A stretch of 64,000 nucleotides of DNA from Aphrophora alni (GCA_963513935.1 OY740771.1:12615138-12679137), one strand, 5' to 3'. Shown: positions 14,005 through 28,092, counted from the stretch's first letter. The notes: generated from the sequence alone by a model not told the origin. Numbers and translations: made by a program.

Positions 14005-14194
14005 TTTAATGTAACAACAGATATTTCTTGTTGAAACTCCATATTAAAGGATTAAATAAAGCAATGAAGCTAAAGTTTCAAAATTATTTTAATAATATAA
14101 ATGAGCCCTTATTATAAATATAAAAGTGCTCATTTATACTGTATTATTAAAATAATATTGAAACTTTAGCTTCATTGCTTTATTTAATCCTTTA
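14005..14194. repeat. Long hairpin repeat (family H, copy 1)
   Basis: The left arm 14045-14106 (taaaggattaaataaagc, aatgaagctaaagtttcaaa) is an almost perfect inverse of the right arm 14128-14194, with a 21-bp loop. Directly outside the left arm, 14005-14044 (aacagatatttcttgttgaa, actccatat) is shared with the hairpin at 43160-43318. Confidence 0.8.
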
Positions 14195-17100
14195 TTATGG
14201 TTGGTATCCAAATTATTCCAAATTTATATAACATATGTATTTCCCCCCTCCTTTTTTTCCCTCATGCATTTCAGGATCATAATCCCATTGTTATAAACTT
14301 CTACTAAACCTCGAAAAACAATTACATAAACAATTCCAATATCAATGAAAAGACCTATACAATGCCTATCAAGACATATTTTAAATCAAAAAGTAATGAC
14401 AAAAGGATATTATAGTTTAAAGTTAAAGTGTAACGCTATTATAATGTATAAGATTTAAAGCATCAGTAATTTTAATGATATGTTATGGAGATATGTATGT
14501 TCTTTTTCATGTTTTACATATAATATTATGTAGGCTGTGTCAGTGATGAATTCTTTTCCGTTATTCTCCCACCAAATCTAGTTTAGGATAGGTTACGTCA
14601 TTTAAATTGAAGTAAACACCATTTCATGATGTAATAGTATTGTTATAATGAGAAATGTGTTTAGACAAAACTGAACTTCATTCAACACGACAGTCACGTT
14701 TCGTGCATCCCCAACTACGACTTTCACACACATTTCATGATCGTTAAACATTTTTCTTTTTTGGTACAACGCCCACTTGTTGCAAAAGTTCAACACACAC
14801 ACTTTTATTCCATATAAGTTATAACTTGAAAAATAGTACTGTAGCAGAAACTTCCATAATGTAAGGTTTTCAGAAACAGAATTGATGGGATAAGCATTTG
14901 TTATATTTTAGTGCATAATTATTATTTAACCTAGTGATGTGTGTAAATTTTAATATTTTGTTGACAACCACGCTAATTAATAAGATAAAAATAAATCACA
15001 AATCAGACAAGGAACTTCCCTTTTTCGGAACTACATTTTTAAAATGACCCCAGAAAAACTAAAGCAAACAATTCATTAATCATTAGTCAAAATCAAAGAG
15101 AAAAAGAGCTGTTAAAGTTATATTAAGAAAATGAAACCAAGAGATAAGAATTAAAATTGTGAAGGAGCCTAAGTAACCTGTATGAGCAGTCTCTGGTATG
15201 GAATTGCAATGGATACCACTGGATTTCTTATGTGGAATTTCAGGGCAAATTTTGAGGTATCCATCCTTCGAAGATGATGATATCCATAGATCATTTTAAA
15301 CGTTTAGCTTGATAACAACGGATTAGGCATGTATGTAAATGGAAACTAATACATTTTGGTCTCTTAGGGCTATATTTTATCAATTGGTAGACCACATTTT
15401 AAGAAAAATGAAATAGGCATTCATAGAAAGCATTGGGGTTATGCAATCTACTCTGTAAAAAGGTTGTTTCTCCCTGACCTTCCTCAGGAAAATGTAGCAA
15501 ATGAAAGGCCATATTGTAGTTTTTGAATGATGTGAAATGTACTACATAGCTGTAGATGTCACTTTGGATACATGTAGCCTAGATCCATTTATCTTTCAGC
15601 AGACCTTTACAAAGTTAACAGATAAGTTAACAGACCTTTTCCCAGATAAGCAGTTATCCATATGACTTCAACTGCAAAGTGATGCTCATTCAGAAACTAT
15701 TACGATAATTGATTGTGCTTGCTCGATGTCATTGTTTGGAAGAGAATACAGAATTTTTAGAAACTGCAAAAGACTGCTACACATAGTAAACCTATACATC
15801 AGAATTTTAGTCTTCTAACCCTGGGTTTTTTTAAACTTTATTTTAAATAACTTAGCGAGATAATTCCATTCCTAAATGTAGGTTTAATTTAACTAGTTAC
15901 AGTTACTATAAAATGGACTTAGGTTATAAATTTGAATTGTATTTGTTAGTTTCTATATTATAGACCAGTTTGAATTGTTTCAAGTTGACCCACACTCATA
16001 AAATGTCATGTATTGCTATTTACATTTGTATTACAAAATGTCCTGTTGCACATTGTAATATGGGGTAATAAATTAAAGAAATTATTAAAAATCACTGAAA
16101 GTAGGCTAAGTGTTTGGAAATATGCCAAGATAGTTATGAGGATATATAAGTTAGGCCTAATATGAACAAAGGAAAGCATAACCTGTGTAAGTTGGTGCCC
16201 TTGATCAATCCAATGTCTTCTAGAATAAGAAAAACTTGTAATCTAGACATACATTACATAGTTGATGTGGCCTAGCATATATTCTATGAAATGTTACCTT
16301 TTATAAAAGCAACTAGAGGACAATTCTGAAGGCTTTGACAATGCCTCCTTTCCTTCCACAGTTTATACTATATTGGATGGTTTAATAGAAGGTGAATTTG
16401 CTTCACTTGTTTCATATCTTATATCTTTAGCATTTTATTTTAATTCAGTATGACATGTGTAAAATACAAACGTGCTCTAGTGGCAAAAATTTGCTGATCT
16501 TCACTTTTATAAAAAAAAATGAAGAAACTCAGTCTGTTTAGCCATTACTTATAGTTTTCTTGTTGGTTTTTAGTACCCAAAATTATTAATTGATGAACTT
16601 AAATTTAAATTTATTAGTTTTAACTGTTGAAAGCAATTATTAAACTCCTCTAATGCTTTAAAAGAGGAAGCAAGTAAAGAACAGGAATGAAATAACCTAA
16701 AATCTTTTGTGTCTTGATTTATCCTTCCATAACTTCATAATCAATTTAAAAAAACCTAAAGAATGTTACTCTTTTTGTAAAGGTACCAATCCTCGTAACT
16801 TTGCTACCAATCAATAGCCCAACAGTCCAAACTATAGTTTTTACACCAATAATAACTGAAATTTTCTTTACCAAAGCAAGTAATTCCAGACAAAATTGAC
16901 AGTTTCCCTCGTTATATGTGTCTGATTGACACATAGTTGCAACATTGTTACATTGAATTTCTTTATTTTGGGTGCTGATACAAACTAAAAAGTTGTGATA
17001 GTGACAACATTAGATCATTTCTACAATACTTATTGACGATAATGTGTTGAAATAGTTTAGGTACAAGATCCTGACTTTGTTAAAATATTTGTACTTACTA

Positions 17101-17580
17101 CAGATAGTAAATTTGAGCACAACAGTTTTAAAACCTCTTTTAATCTTTCTTCATGTGGAACACACAAATTTGTGTTGGTGTTACATAATCATATTATTTA
17201 AAGTGTTACAAAGTAAAATGTTAAATAAACAGATATACCACCCACAATTTGATTATATTATTTCTTTAAAATAGTTTTAAAAAACTGTACTTAATGTACA
17301 AGATAAACTTTTTTTTAAATAGGTTACTACATAATTAATAGTTTTAGTACTGATATCCAACATGTAACACCATATAAGTTTGCTCTGTTTAAAAATCAAT
17401 TAAAAGTTAAAAGCCTCAGGAATAACAAACAGTAACATAATCCTGCCTGCTACAATCCTTCTTTTACAGAACTTTCTTTAATTTTTTTGATTGGAAACTA
17501 ATAACCCTATAGGAATTTTGTGCTTAAAAAACTAATACGTACTCTTGTATTTGTCCATATAATGTTGACTTGACTTTATA

Positions 17581-18813
17581 CAGGGTCCGGCAATATAAAA
17601 TAAAATTGTACCACTGTCAATGAAAGGAGGGGAGTCTTGTTGAACGAAAGGACTATTTATGCCATTTCAGTAGCCAGTATAAAATGGTCTGTTGAACATC
17701 GAGCTTTTGTGATTGAAGCCTATTTTAAAAATAATTATTCCGTTGTTGTTACACAGCGTTTATTTCATAGACATTTTAATTTAAATCGGCACGCATCTGT
17801 TCCCAGCATGAATACAATACTTTTGTGGGTGAAGAATTTTAGGAACAATTCCTCTGCTTTAAAAATGAAACCAACAGGATGACAACGAACTGTGAGAACA
17901 CTGAAGCTGTAATGTTAGCCGTTATGCGTTCTCCACGACGTTCAGCAGCGAGGCAGTGTTTCGCTAGCCATATCTGATCGAAGAGTAAAACGAATTCTTC
18001 ACATGCTGACCTTAAATTCTATCCAATATAAGATGACGTTAGTGCAGCAACTTAATGCAAATGATTCGGCATCTAGCAAGCAGCACATGAGTTTATCCTT
18101 GAAAATGTCCACCAGGAGCCATTATTCTTTCAAGTGACGAGGCACATTTCTATCTGTCAGGATTTGTGAATAAAATTACCGTTACTGGCCTGTCAATAAC
18201 CCACGAAAAATTCTTCAAAAACCACTTCACCATATTTTTTTGAGGAGTCAAATCGCAGAGTAACAGTAACATCTCATCAGTACATAAACATGTTGAATGA
18301 ATTTCTGTGACCGAAACTGAATGAGTTAGGGCATGAAATTTGGTTTCAACATGACGGTGCCACCACCCATACAGCGAGAGTTGCAATGGATGTTTTGCGA
18401 GAAACTTTTCCTGGACGCTTGATTTCCCGATTTGGCGACATTCCCTGACCAGCACGTTCACCTGATCTGGCCGTTTGTGTTTTTTTCCTCTCTGGGGTAT
18501 CTTAAACAAAGTCTTCAGTGATCGACCGCAGTCAATTCCAGAATTCAAGGAAGCCATTCAGCAAGAAATTGCAGGAGTTCCGCTAGCAATGATTGAGCGA
18601 GCAATGTCAAATTTTAGAATGAGGTTAAGTGAATGTGTGAAGAATAATGGAAAATATTTGGACGACATAATATTCAAATAAAAAAAATGTAAGCACCACT
18701 TTAAAAAATTGCAAAAAATGCTTTTTAATTTGATAGATTAAATGTTTTAATAGTACGAAACAAGTTTTAGTTATTATCCCTCAAAAATTGTTAGGTGTAT
18801 ATGCCAGACTCTG
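17581..18813 (+). mobile_element. Degenerate mariner-like element, 1,233 bp
   Basis: The left end cagggtccggca and the right end (reverse complement cagagtctggca) are imperfect terminal inverted repeats. TA flanks lie at 17579-17580 and 18814-18815. Length and ends fit a full-size mariner whose transposase gene has decayed. Confidence 0.85.
17637..18681 (+). pseudogene. Broken Tc1/mariner transposase
   Basis: The reading is scattered over frames with several stops and frameshifts. The N-terminal helix-turn-helix region is visible from about 17665 (WSVEHRAFVIEAYFKNNYS). A first catalytic region occurs near 18130 (ILSSDEAHF), the block EIWFQHDGATTHTARVAMDV follows near 18336-18400, then RFGDIP and PARSPDLAV, and the C-terminal tail ends LDDIIFK at 18681. 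The family fits insect mariner-like transposases of the type annotated as DD41D; that sub-assignment is from memory of the motifs. The gene cannot make a full transposase. Confidence 0.85.
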
Positions 18814-21800
18814 TATATCTCGTATATGAAATACCTTTGTGGTGATATTTTAACAGCCCTTTAACATATTTTTTCCTATAATAGCATATAACATACTGAC
18901 ATTAAATCAAATTGAGAATAGATTATTAACAATCTGTCACTGGCATACATATTTCCTGTAACATTAAATAATCTAAATTATTTATAATAATTTGTTTAGC
19001 CTTCATTAAAATTGTACAAGCACAACAAAGCAAATGAATTCCTATTAGCTTTTCAGATACCAACTCTGTATAACAAAAAACATATGTTATCAATATTTTT
19101 TTTAACTGTCATAAATCTTTATTTCCCAATTTTCAGCAGCAAAAAATGGATATTCACACAAATTTTCAATTCCAATACGTACCTATTGAAATCATGTACC
19201 AATTTTATCAGTGGGTAAATACATTTATCAAGAAAATGTATAAATTTATGGTTTTTGTATTATGCAGGAGACAAATTTTGTTTTAACTTTAGGGGAACTA
19301 CTGGATCAATTTGAATCAAATAAATACTGAATCCTAATCAGAGATTGTTCTCCACGTAAGAAAGAAAACTGTGTAAAAAATGGATCACCATTTCTTCAAT
19401 TATAAACAAACAATGAGAGATTTTGTTTGTCCTTTAATAATGGTGCTTTATTATTTGCACTAACCTAACCTAGTCACTGGGCACAAGAGTTGTAAAAATC
19501 AAGCCTTAATATTTGATTTTCAAACCAAAAAAAATCAAATTTTATTTGGTTCGGTAATAACAGTTACAGCCAAAATTTGGATTCCGTATTTTACTTTATG
19601 GTGCACAATAAAAAAAAAAACCTTGATTCCAAATTTGTAAACAGTATTAAAAAATATAATTTTTATAATAAAATGTAAATATTTCATACAGCGTTATAAA
19701 ATTATTATGGTCTGAAAAATATTTATGTACATTTAATGTGCAACATTCATTTCAAACAAATTATTTAAAACAAACACCACATTAAAGTAATAAATGTACT
19801 CTCTATGAGTCATCAAGTTATTTACCCTAAACTGAAATAAGTGCCTTATCAATGTCATACTGAGAAACCAATAATTGTTGATTACATCATTATTATGTCA
19901 TACAAAGCAATACACATTTTATTCCAACATTTAAATAGTCTGTTGAACAATGTTATAAATAAATGTTTATAATAAAAAATTTGAAGACCAGTATTTTCAG
20001 TGAAAAAATATATTTGCAGAGATGGTTAAACAACAGGAAATTTCTATGACTTTAGACTACTCTAAATAATAACTAAGATTTTGGAATGCAATGCAGTTCA
20101 TACTATTTAACCAAGTTGGTGCTGATACCTACAGATTCTTCACTGTGTGTGCTTTGTGAATACTTTTGATATTAAAATTTATAAATCCCCGCTTCTTACT
20201 TAAAGGGGAAAATTACAAAATTAACAATAGTAACTATGAACCCACCCCTTAAAGTCATATTTCAGAAGCAGAGATGTAGCAGATTTAACCGTGTACTATA
20301 CTTGGCAAAGCATAAAGAAGAGAACTTAATTTTATTACACACAAGAAAGGATGCCAAGTGATGTAACACTAAAATGTTGGCTGATACTATGTGAAGTCAT
20401 AACAAATCAGGGAAACATTTGACATTACCCAGCTCCATCATACAATGTCATACACCTCTGAATATAATACCCAAAAGTTGGTTTCTTGAACCTTGTAGGT
20501 AAATATTAAATTGTAATAAGTTCAAGGTGTCTTATTCAGTTGGGTAAATTTGTTTTAAAACCGTTGACACACAACTACTTAAAATGTCTACATTCACTTC
20601 ATGTTATTGTCTAACAGTTCTGGAAGATGTATATATATGTGAAGAAACCTCTACTCAGTACAGTGTGTCAAGTGACTCGGCCCTGTCGGATCTCTTAACT
20701 TTATGAAAATCATATTTTCTTGAGGTAAGGGTTCGAAATTACATTTTCGACTATAACTATTTGTCATCGTAGAGAGGTGCGGTTGGTACTATAATACATG
20801 TACAATTGAAATCTGTACATTTGTATCAATTTAATGTGTTATAAGTCACAAGATATGAACATAAAACTGCTTAAAATGGCTGCCATTTTAAGTTGTTCAA
20901 TTCCATTTTTCTAAATTTCAGTAAGGTTCTATTCGAGCATGCTATAGGCTAGTCCCCTATACAAATAGCTTTCGTGCTTACAAAAAGAAGCTGGACAGAT
21001 TGGCACGCCAAAAATCATTTTTGGGTTTCCAGAGGCCATGAAATGTTAAAATCAATTTTAAAAAGAGGTCGAATTTCCTTCAGATTACCTACCAAATCTA
21101 CTCTATACTTTGTATACTAAGGAAAAAAGGAGACCAGAGTACATTGAAATCTGAATTTCATTTGGGTGATCGGCACCCATAATTTTAAGTTAGGGCAGAC
21201 ATTTTACTAGTCAATGAATAGATAAGAATAAATTAAAAGTTAAATATGAAATATGATTAAACCATCTAATGTTATTTTACTGAAAGTAATTATACACAAA
21301 TATATATAGTAACAAAATTTTTTACTAGTTTAAGATGTTAAGATGAAATGTTTGAATTAGTTATTAATATGTTTTGTTAATTTGCTCATTGTTATTAATA
21401 TTCATGTATTTAATACACAAGGATGTACAAAGTTAGGCAACAGATGATAAACAAACAAACAAACATAACCATAAAATGTAATAATAACACTGAATTTATG
21501 TTACTAAATAAACATTTGCAATAAGAAACTCACATAACTAAAATACACACAGCGATAATAATAATGAACATTAATTTGGAATGTGTAAAAGAGGGAAAGG
21601 AGAGAAATGATTGTAAACATCAAAATAACGATTTACCAGTTTAGGCCATATTAAATCTAAGAACGTAAGATTCAACAAGGAACACAAGTTACATTCACAT
21701 ATCAATACGATAGGCTTTATTTTCAGAACGCAATTCAATTATAAGGAGTTCACAAATAAAGAATAGAAATAATTATTTAAACACTTTTGGATAAACAAAG

Positions 21801-24800
21801 TCAAAATTAAGATAAATGATAATTATTTGAGTTATCTTGGGTTGATGAAAGAAGCAAATAACTTGTAAAGGGAACAGCGATGTGTCGCATAGCTAGTCAA
21901 TGGAATAGTGGAAACGAAGTAAGTTTAATAAACAGACGTCTCTGATGAGAAATAAATATTGTTGATGGTAATTCAAAATTATTTCAATAGTATAATAAAT
22001 AAAACAAGGAAATAATGTTAAATAAAATGAAATTTGTATTCAATTAGGCCTAATTGTAAAACTCAAATAAATAGTAAAGAAAATAAATAAATGATCTAGA
22101 TTTAGAAAGTTAATTTAAAACGTGTATACATAAAAATATTGTGAAAATTTAATAACTAAGAGAAGTGAAGGGGTTTTTTCTTCTTCTTCTTCTTTTTTTT
22201 GCTCTTACAGAAGATTTAGACAATATATAGGCTATATATTGGGAAATAAAGTAGTTTTGTAACTTATGCAATGAAAGTAAATAATTACCAGAGAAAAGAA
22301 TCAACAGGAACTGATAAGTATTTATGTATTAAGAATAAATTGGACCTGAACCTAGGGTAACATATAGTAGTTGTATCTCATCCAAATTTGAATTCTCACC
22401 AGGAGGCAACTTGGAACTTTGTAACACCTTTTATATAGAACATAGAAATTTTTATTATTGTGGATTGTTTGAACTTTTAAAAGATTGGGCTACATGTGAT
22501 TTGAAGAAATTAAAACTAAATAGGGACAATACTTTAGAAACATTATTTTATGAAATAACATTAAGTTGGATAGGTTAATTCTTTTTTATGTGATGCATGT
22601 AATAATTTAATTTAGACGGTTTGCAAGTAAATTAAACTTTTAACACACAGTAATCCCGAGTAGAGAGTGTTTTCTCAAAAATAAGACTAAAAAAAAAAAT
22701 TTTTTTAAATGCGAACCTAATAATTTGTATAACAATACTGAATAATAAATTTGTTAATTATATAAAACATGGAATCCTCTGAAACTGTTAAAATTAATTA
22801 AAAACTGAAATTAACTTTAGACGGCCATTATTCTAGATTCCCTTGGGGAATGCAAAACCTGTTCCTACTTAAAAAAGACCTAGAGAGCTTAAGGAATTCC
22901 AACTACTCTTTCCAAAATTCAGGATATTATAAATGTTTTTGCATAACTTCGGAGAATGAGTACCTTAAATTTTCCTAGTCACGAACATCTTTGATGAAAT
23001 ATTTAGATGTTGATTTGGATTTTTTATCCATCTCGGAAGTTACAAATTTTCAAATTGAGAAAGAAATTAAATTCAGTTATAAGAATTTTTATTTTCTGAG
23101 AAACATTACTAAGCGGAGGTGTTTAGAAAATTATATTTCTTACTGGTGCAAAGTTGGTTGAAATATGGAATTTCTTGTTTGGGAACTTTGATTCATTTCT
23201 GTACTCAGTTTTATTGGCTCAAATGTTTTGTAAGATCCATTATAAAAAGGGACAAAAAACCCCCCATATAGGCCTTTGTTTGGGAAATTGAAGGTTCTAT
23301 CATTAAGGCAGTTATGTTTATGAAGTATTGTAACAATTCTTACGATGAAACATGATGCCTAGGTTAGGTTATGTTTGACATATTGTATGAAAGGAATTTA
23401 GGACATGTAAATACTTTGGATAATTAAAATTAACATTCAAGACAAAAGCCTTCCTAAATCTAAACTAGGAACAGCTGATAATTACTAAAATTAGACGAAA
23501 GAAAGAAAATGGAATGTCATATTGTAGATCACGTAACAAAACATGCTTACCTTGAGTATAAACTTAAATAGAGAAAAAATGAAATGAAAATATGAATGTC
23601 TTTTGTGTTCAAGAAACCACCACTCCTAAACAATTTTCTATTGACATAAATAGAACAGACAGAACCTGACCTGACAGAACAACTGAAACTTTGTTGAGGT
23701 GTATTAATTAAGGACAGTATTTCAGAAACAGAAAGAATGTGGAACCAGTAGAGATTTGTTAGATTCCCACTTATGTGAATTCCTGTATTGCCATAGAAAC
23801 AAATGTGAAGATCTGTTTGACACCATCTGGAAGGATGCCAATTTATTGGGCTCTAGAACAATAAAGTGTGTATTATGTATAAAGTTGGTTAGGTTATGTA
23901 ACCTTCGGAGTGCCACTGTTCGAACGGTGGTCCTCTTCTTGAACAGACCCAAAAGTAAAATTATATATAAATAATTAAGAAACATTCAAATTGGTATTTA
24001 GAAGTATACATAATGATAAATTAACGAATTAAATGAATAAAAATGTGGATTAGGAGAATCAGTGGTAACTCGAGCTTGAGAAACTAAAATATCCAAAAAT
24101 TTAAAAAGTGTAGGTTTTGTTTGAGAACCAAAGCCAAGCATTTCTCAACAATCAATTTTACTCCCACTGTAGAATCTAGTCTTAGCAAGACCTGATATTT
24201 GCACCTCCATGTTAAAATAATAAAATATTTCATATAAAAAAGAAAATAATTACATGGGAAGGGATTTAAACTGCCTAGTAAAGTGTTAGTAACAAGTAGT
24301 AAAAGTTAAAGAACCAGACAACATTTTACAGGATTATAGTATAATTTAACAAAGTCTAAACGTGTACAACCAGGAAAAGATGTAATATCCTACCAATACA
24401 TTTGCAAGACTAATGTTTGAAGAAATAATACTTTCTAAAACATCATGATTTTTTGAAAATTTAGTAAAAGCTTTAAATAACAAAATTTGAATTGAATGTT
24501 AACTTCGAAACATAAACTGTAGATTTTGTTTAATTCAATCATACAAAGATAGATATCCTACATTATAATAATTAAGAGACAAAAGGGGTAATATGAGACA
24601 AAACTAAATCTATAATTTTATATCATTTATCTTAAAATGTTGAAATAAATATCTCATATTCATTTCATTAAATGAAACTCGTATATTATTAGGCCTACAC
24701 AGATGTTGAATTAGTTTGGTGACGATGTCCTTTTTATTTACAAATATGAAAATTAGTAATGATTTTTGTTAATATATGTACTCTATATATATGATGACAT

Positions 24801-25510
24801 ATACTATTTGCTACTACTGTATTCCGTTTTCTTTTGTCTACGTGTTAAAATTGATGAAAATTAATTCTGTTATCTCAAGGAAAGCTTAATATACCAATTA
24901 AATCTGTTATCTTAATGAAGGCGTAGTCAACCAATCACAAAGCAAATTCGTTCAACTACAAAACAATTTCTTAAACTAAGCCTTAGAACAATACTTACTG
25001 TTAAGGCAACAATACAAATATTTTATAGAAATTTAGTGGCCTAGACAAATTAAATTAGATAAAAATTAACTATTTGTAATACAGGCTTTTTGGTGTAATT
25101 TTTTCATTGTGTTAGTTTTTAACCTGGGTAACAACAAAACAGATTGTAAAAATTCCCTCTAAACAATTAATTAGTTCACAATATACCAGGTTAGGTTAAT
25201 GTTTTACCATGGCAGCTTTTCTTCAGTCATGCATGTAATATGGCATTTTGCTTTGGGGAGGTCCAATAGAGATGGTATATCAATTTGTAAATCTATCAGT
25301 TGCATGTTTTATTTGAATGAATAGAATTAGTTCCTATAAACCTATTTTTAAGGGGATAAAACTATCAATATTTCTATCACTGTTTATTTTAAAATACTCA
25401 TATGTTTTAACGAACAATGGTGCTTTGTACAATTAACAAAATGTCCACCAATATGGAAAAAGGAATCAAACAAACGTCCAGTTGCCAATTCACAGTGGGG
25501 TCATTCCATG

Positions 25511-25524
25511 GTAACTAACGTTAC
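25511..25524. promoter_or_regulatory. GTAACTAACGTTAC motif, left copy 1
   Basis: This palindromic motif (GTAAC-TAAC-GTTAC) is immediately internal to the left terminal inverted repeat. It is a likely transposase-binding site, inferred from position and repetition. Confidence 0.6.
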
Positions 25525-25677
25525 TGTCTCACACTATTTAACGTGTTTTCTCACAAATAAATCAGATTAAATTAAAACCTTTAATTTGTTGAAATTCTTC
25601 TAAAAGTTCCCTTTCACATGATCTGGTTGAATATTTCTTAAGACACAATTTATCCCAGTTATAAAGGTTAAAGTGTG

Positions 25678-25691
25678 GTAACTAACGTTAC
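25678..25691. promoter_or_regulatory. GTAACTAACGTTAC motif, left copy 2
   Basis: An exact copy of the 14-mer, about 165 bp inside the left end. Confidence 0.6.
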
Positions 25692-25874
25692 CGTGATACA
25701 AACATCAGGAAACTTATTATATTTTCAGCAATGGTTTTTTCCTCATCTAGATGTCCTTAAATTAAAAAAAAAATTTGGCTGTAAAATACTCTAAATGTTT
25801 TACACATGATACAAATTACAAATTCATACATTTTTAAAAAGTTCAAATTTAAATATATTTATCAAAACCTGTTA

Positions 25875-25903
25875 GTAACTAACGTTACGGTAACTAACGT
25901 TAC
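25875..25903. promoter_or_regulatory. GTAACTAACGTTAC motif, left copies 3 and 4 (tandem)
   Basis: Two exact 14-mers at 25875-25888 and 25890-25903, separated by one base. Confidence 0.6.
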
Positions 25904-26475
25904 AATTGTCTAATACAAGTAAAACTAAGCATATAATTAATTTAGTAGGCTAAACGTTGCTTAGTGAGATTCTGAACAAAAGTTACTTCATGCTTTAAAA
26001 ACTTTTATAGTTAAAATACCTCTTTTTTTATTTATATACCCATTTTTATGATGGTATACCAGTGAATTTTTCAAAATACCGTAATATTAAAAACTAAATT
26101 TTCACTAGCCTTTGGCATTTGAATTTAAAAAGGGTTAGAATAATACAACTTGTTAGTGTAAGTAATAAATTTATTTATAAACCAAAAAATTACAAAACCT
26201 CAACTTACAATGTACGAGGAAAGGGCCATGTCATACACATTCCTAAATACAGTAGCTAGGTTTATTCTACCTTTTTGTCACAATTAAAACCATAATCTAA
26301 TAAAATTAACACGTTCTTATTTAAAAGCTTATTCTACACAATTGAATTATTGAGAAATTTGTTCATAATAATTGATTATTTACTTAAAATTACTAACTTA
26401 GGCCTACACAAATATTGTTGAGGGAAGATGTAATAGGGAATCCAATTCTACCACGCATAGAAAATCAATACAGGC

Positions 26476-27474
26476 CTACTTCTCATTTACCTTTATTTGT
26501 TTTTCAAAACTATAGTACATTCTTTCACCATGTAATTCTATGTCAGGCTCAGGCAAAATTTCTAGTATTTGCTCAATGTTGATATATGGCTCTGCTTCCA
26601 CAGAGTTGACTGTAAACAACCTGTGGCTGTTTGCAACTTTATTTAAGCACAGAATGCGGACATCCATTTCAGAGTCCACCGAAGTTTGGCATATGGCAAC
26701 ATAAGTATAGGTCTTGCTGCAGTTTTGGTGGTCAAACATAACCTTCACAAAAGTTCCTTGTTCAATATCGTTGGGGGTAATTTTACTCCTCCCTTCTTGC
26801 TGTTGGGTGATAGGCGTAATGTCTTCATTGTCAGACTCAGAACTGGAACTATATACCAGAGAATAGATGGACCTGGTTTTCTTTTGCCTTTTACCTAGTT
26901 CTGTTGAGAGCAGCATATCTTTGGTTAGGAAATACGTTTTCAGTCCATCTTCTGTGCTCTCCATGGCATGGATTTTTGAAATACCCTTAACCTCGGGTGC
27001 AGTTTTAAAAACTTTATTCAGGTTTAATTTGTCATTTATTTCGAGAATGTCTTGGTCATTCATCAGAATGACTTTAACTTCACTTGCTGACTGTGCAACA
27101 TCACAAAACTGTTGGGCATTGAACACAAGAGTTTTTCTGTTCAAAACTTGTTGACGGACTGCCCGTTTTACAGCACCGCCAATGCCATCCACAGGTCCTT
27201 TGCCGTGTGAAGTGGCAAAGTAGTTCCTTTGCCTTTTCCTTTCCTTCTCCTTTTTCAAACGTCTACATTTAGAGACTCTTTCTCTTACCTTTTTTCTTTC
27301 CTCACTTAATAGTTTTTCTCGTTTCTTTGTACCAAGCTTTTGAATTTCCTGTTTTTTCTTTTCCCGAACAATTTTCATCCTTTCCCTTATTTTTTCATTG
27401 TATTCTTCGTACTTCCCTTCCTCTTTGAGCTTCTGCCGTCTTCTCCTCATCTTTTCTGCTGCAGTGAGTGGCAT
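26476..27474 (-). CDS. 332-aa transposon protein with basic N-terminus and SHGKG/DGIGG region
   Basis: The chosen start is MPLTAAEKMRRRRQKLKEEG. The 11 in-frame residues before it come from an intron end: the minus strand reads aagctttcttttcag|ATG, a typical acceptor, so a 5'UTR exon probably lies upstream within the element. Residues 1-95 are Lys/Arg/Glu-rich and probably form a DNA-binding or coiled helical region. Next comes FATSHGKGPVDGIGGAVKRA, a block known to me from uncharacterised transposon-like proteins of insects and cnidarians. A Ser/Asp/Glu-rich linker (YSSSSESDNEDI) and a hydrophobic C-terminal domain follow (GTFVKVMFDHQNC; YINIEQILEILPEPDIEL). In the family as I recall it, several hundred residues separate the basic region from the SHGKG block; here they are nearly adjacent. 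The frame is fully open, unlike every other transposase in the window. Its function is unknown; it may be an accessory or repressor protein. Confidence 0.75.
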   Translation of the reverse strand: MPLTAAEKMRRRRQKLKEEGKYEEYNEKIRERMKIVREKKKQEIQKLGTKKREKLLSEERKKVRERVSKCRRLKKEKERKRQRNYFATSHGKGPVDGIGGAVKRAVRQQVLNRKTLVFNAQQFCDVAQSASEVKVILMNDQDILEINDKLNLNKVFKTAPEVKGISKIHAMESTEDGLKTYFLTKDMLLSTELGKRQKKTRSIYSLVYSSSSESDNEDITPITQQQEGRSKITPNDIEQGTFVKVMFDHQNCSKTYTYVAICQTSVDSEMDVRILCLNKVANSHRLFTVNSVEAEPYINIEQILEILPEPDIELHGERMYYSFEKQIKVNEK

Positions 27475-28078
27475 CTGAAAAGAAAGCTTGCATTTTAAAT
27501 CTTGCAAATGATGATTTGTTGAACATTTTAGCTAGGCCTGAGACAATAAATGGATACCGTGTTAGTTCAAAAAGAGTTAAAATAAAAATTACTGATACAT
27601 TTTTAAAATCTAACAACAACACATCTTACCTTCAATAATATTTGACTTGGCCTAAACTTAGGCCTATATAGACTTATTTTCTGACCTAAACGAATAACAT
27701 AAACCCTTAACATTACTTTCCATCTTGAGCAAACGCTAGTTATGAAGGAAGCCTTGAATACATATTATAATTTCAATTTCATGTAACAACTGCTTTATTT
27801 TCGTCCAGGTTTTATTAACAATTAGCTTACCTCTTTCAACTGATCCTAAGCAGTTAATTGCATGCATAATATAGCCTACTATTTGTAAAAAGAAAAAATA
27901 TACGAGTAAACAATTTTAAATCACTTATTAATTAATTATTCTTTGATAAATTCTTTGAAAAACAAATAAAGTAACTGAAGCTAAAGTGGACTCTTACCTC
28001 TTAGTCTACAAGCCAATAAAAGTATCACTATCCCATTTATTTTGTAATTAAACTCAAAAATCGTTAGCTATGGCATCG

Positions 28079-28092
28079 GTAACTAACGTTAC
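28079..28092. promoter_or_regulatory. GTAACTAACGTTAC motif, right copy 1
   Basis: An exact 14-mer about 530 bp inside the right end of the element. Confidence 0.6.

Noticed and set aside
26686..27154. Plus-strand ORFs at 26686-26898 and 26867-27154
   Set aside because: They are antisense shadows of the 332-codon transposon ORF.
26476..27507. Start at the first in-frame ATG (27507) of the transposon ORF
   Set aside because: The 11 extra codons include a pyrimidine tract and AG acceptor directly before ATGCCACTC, so the start MPLT at 27474 is preferred.
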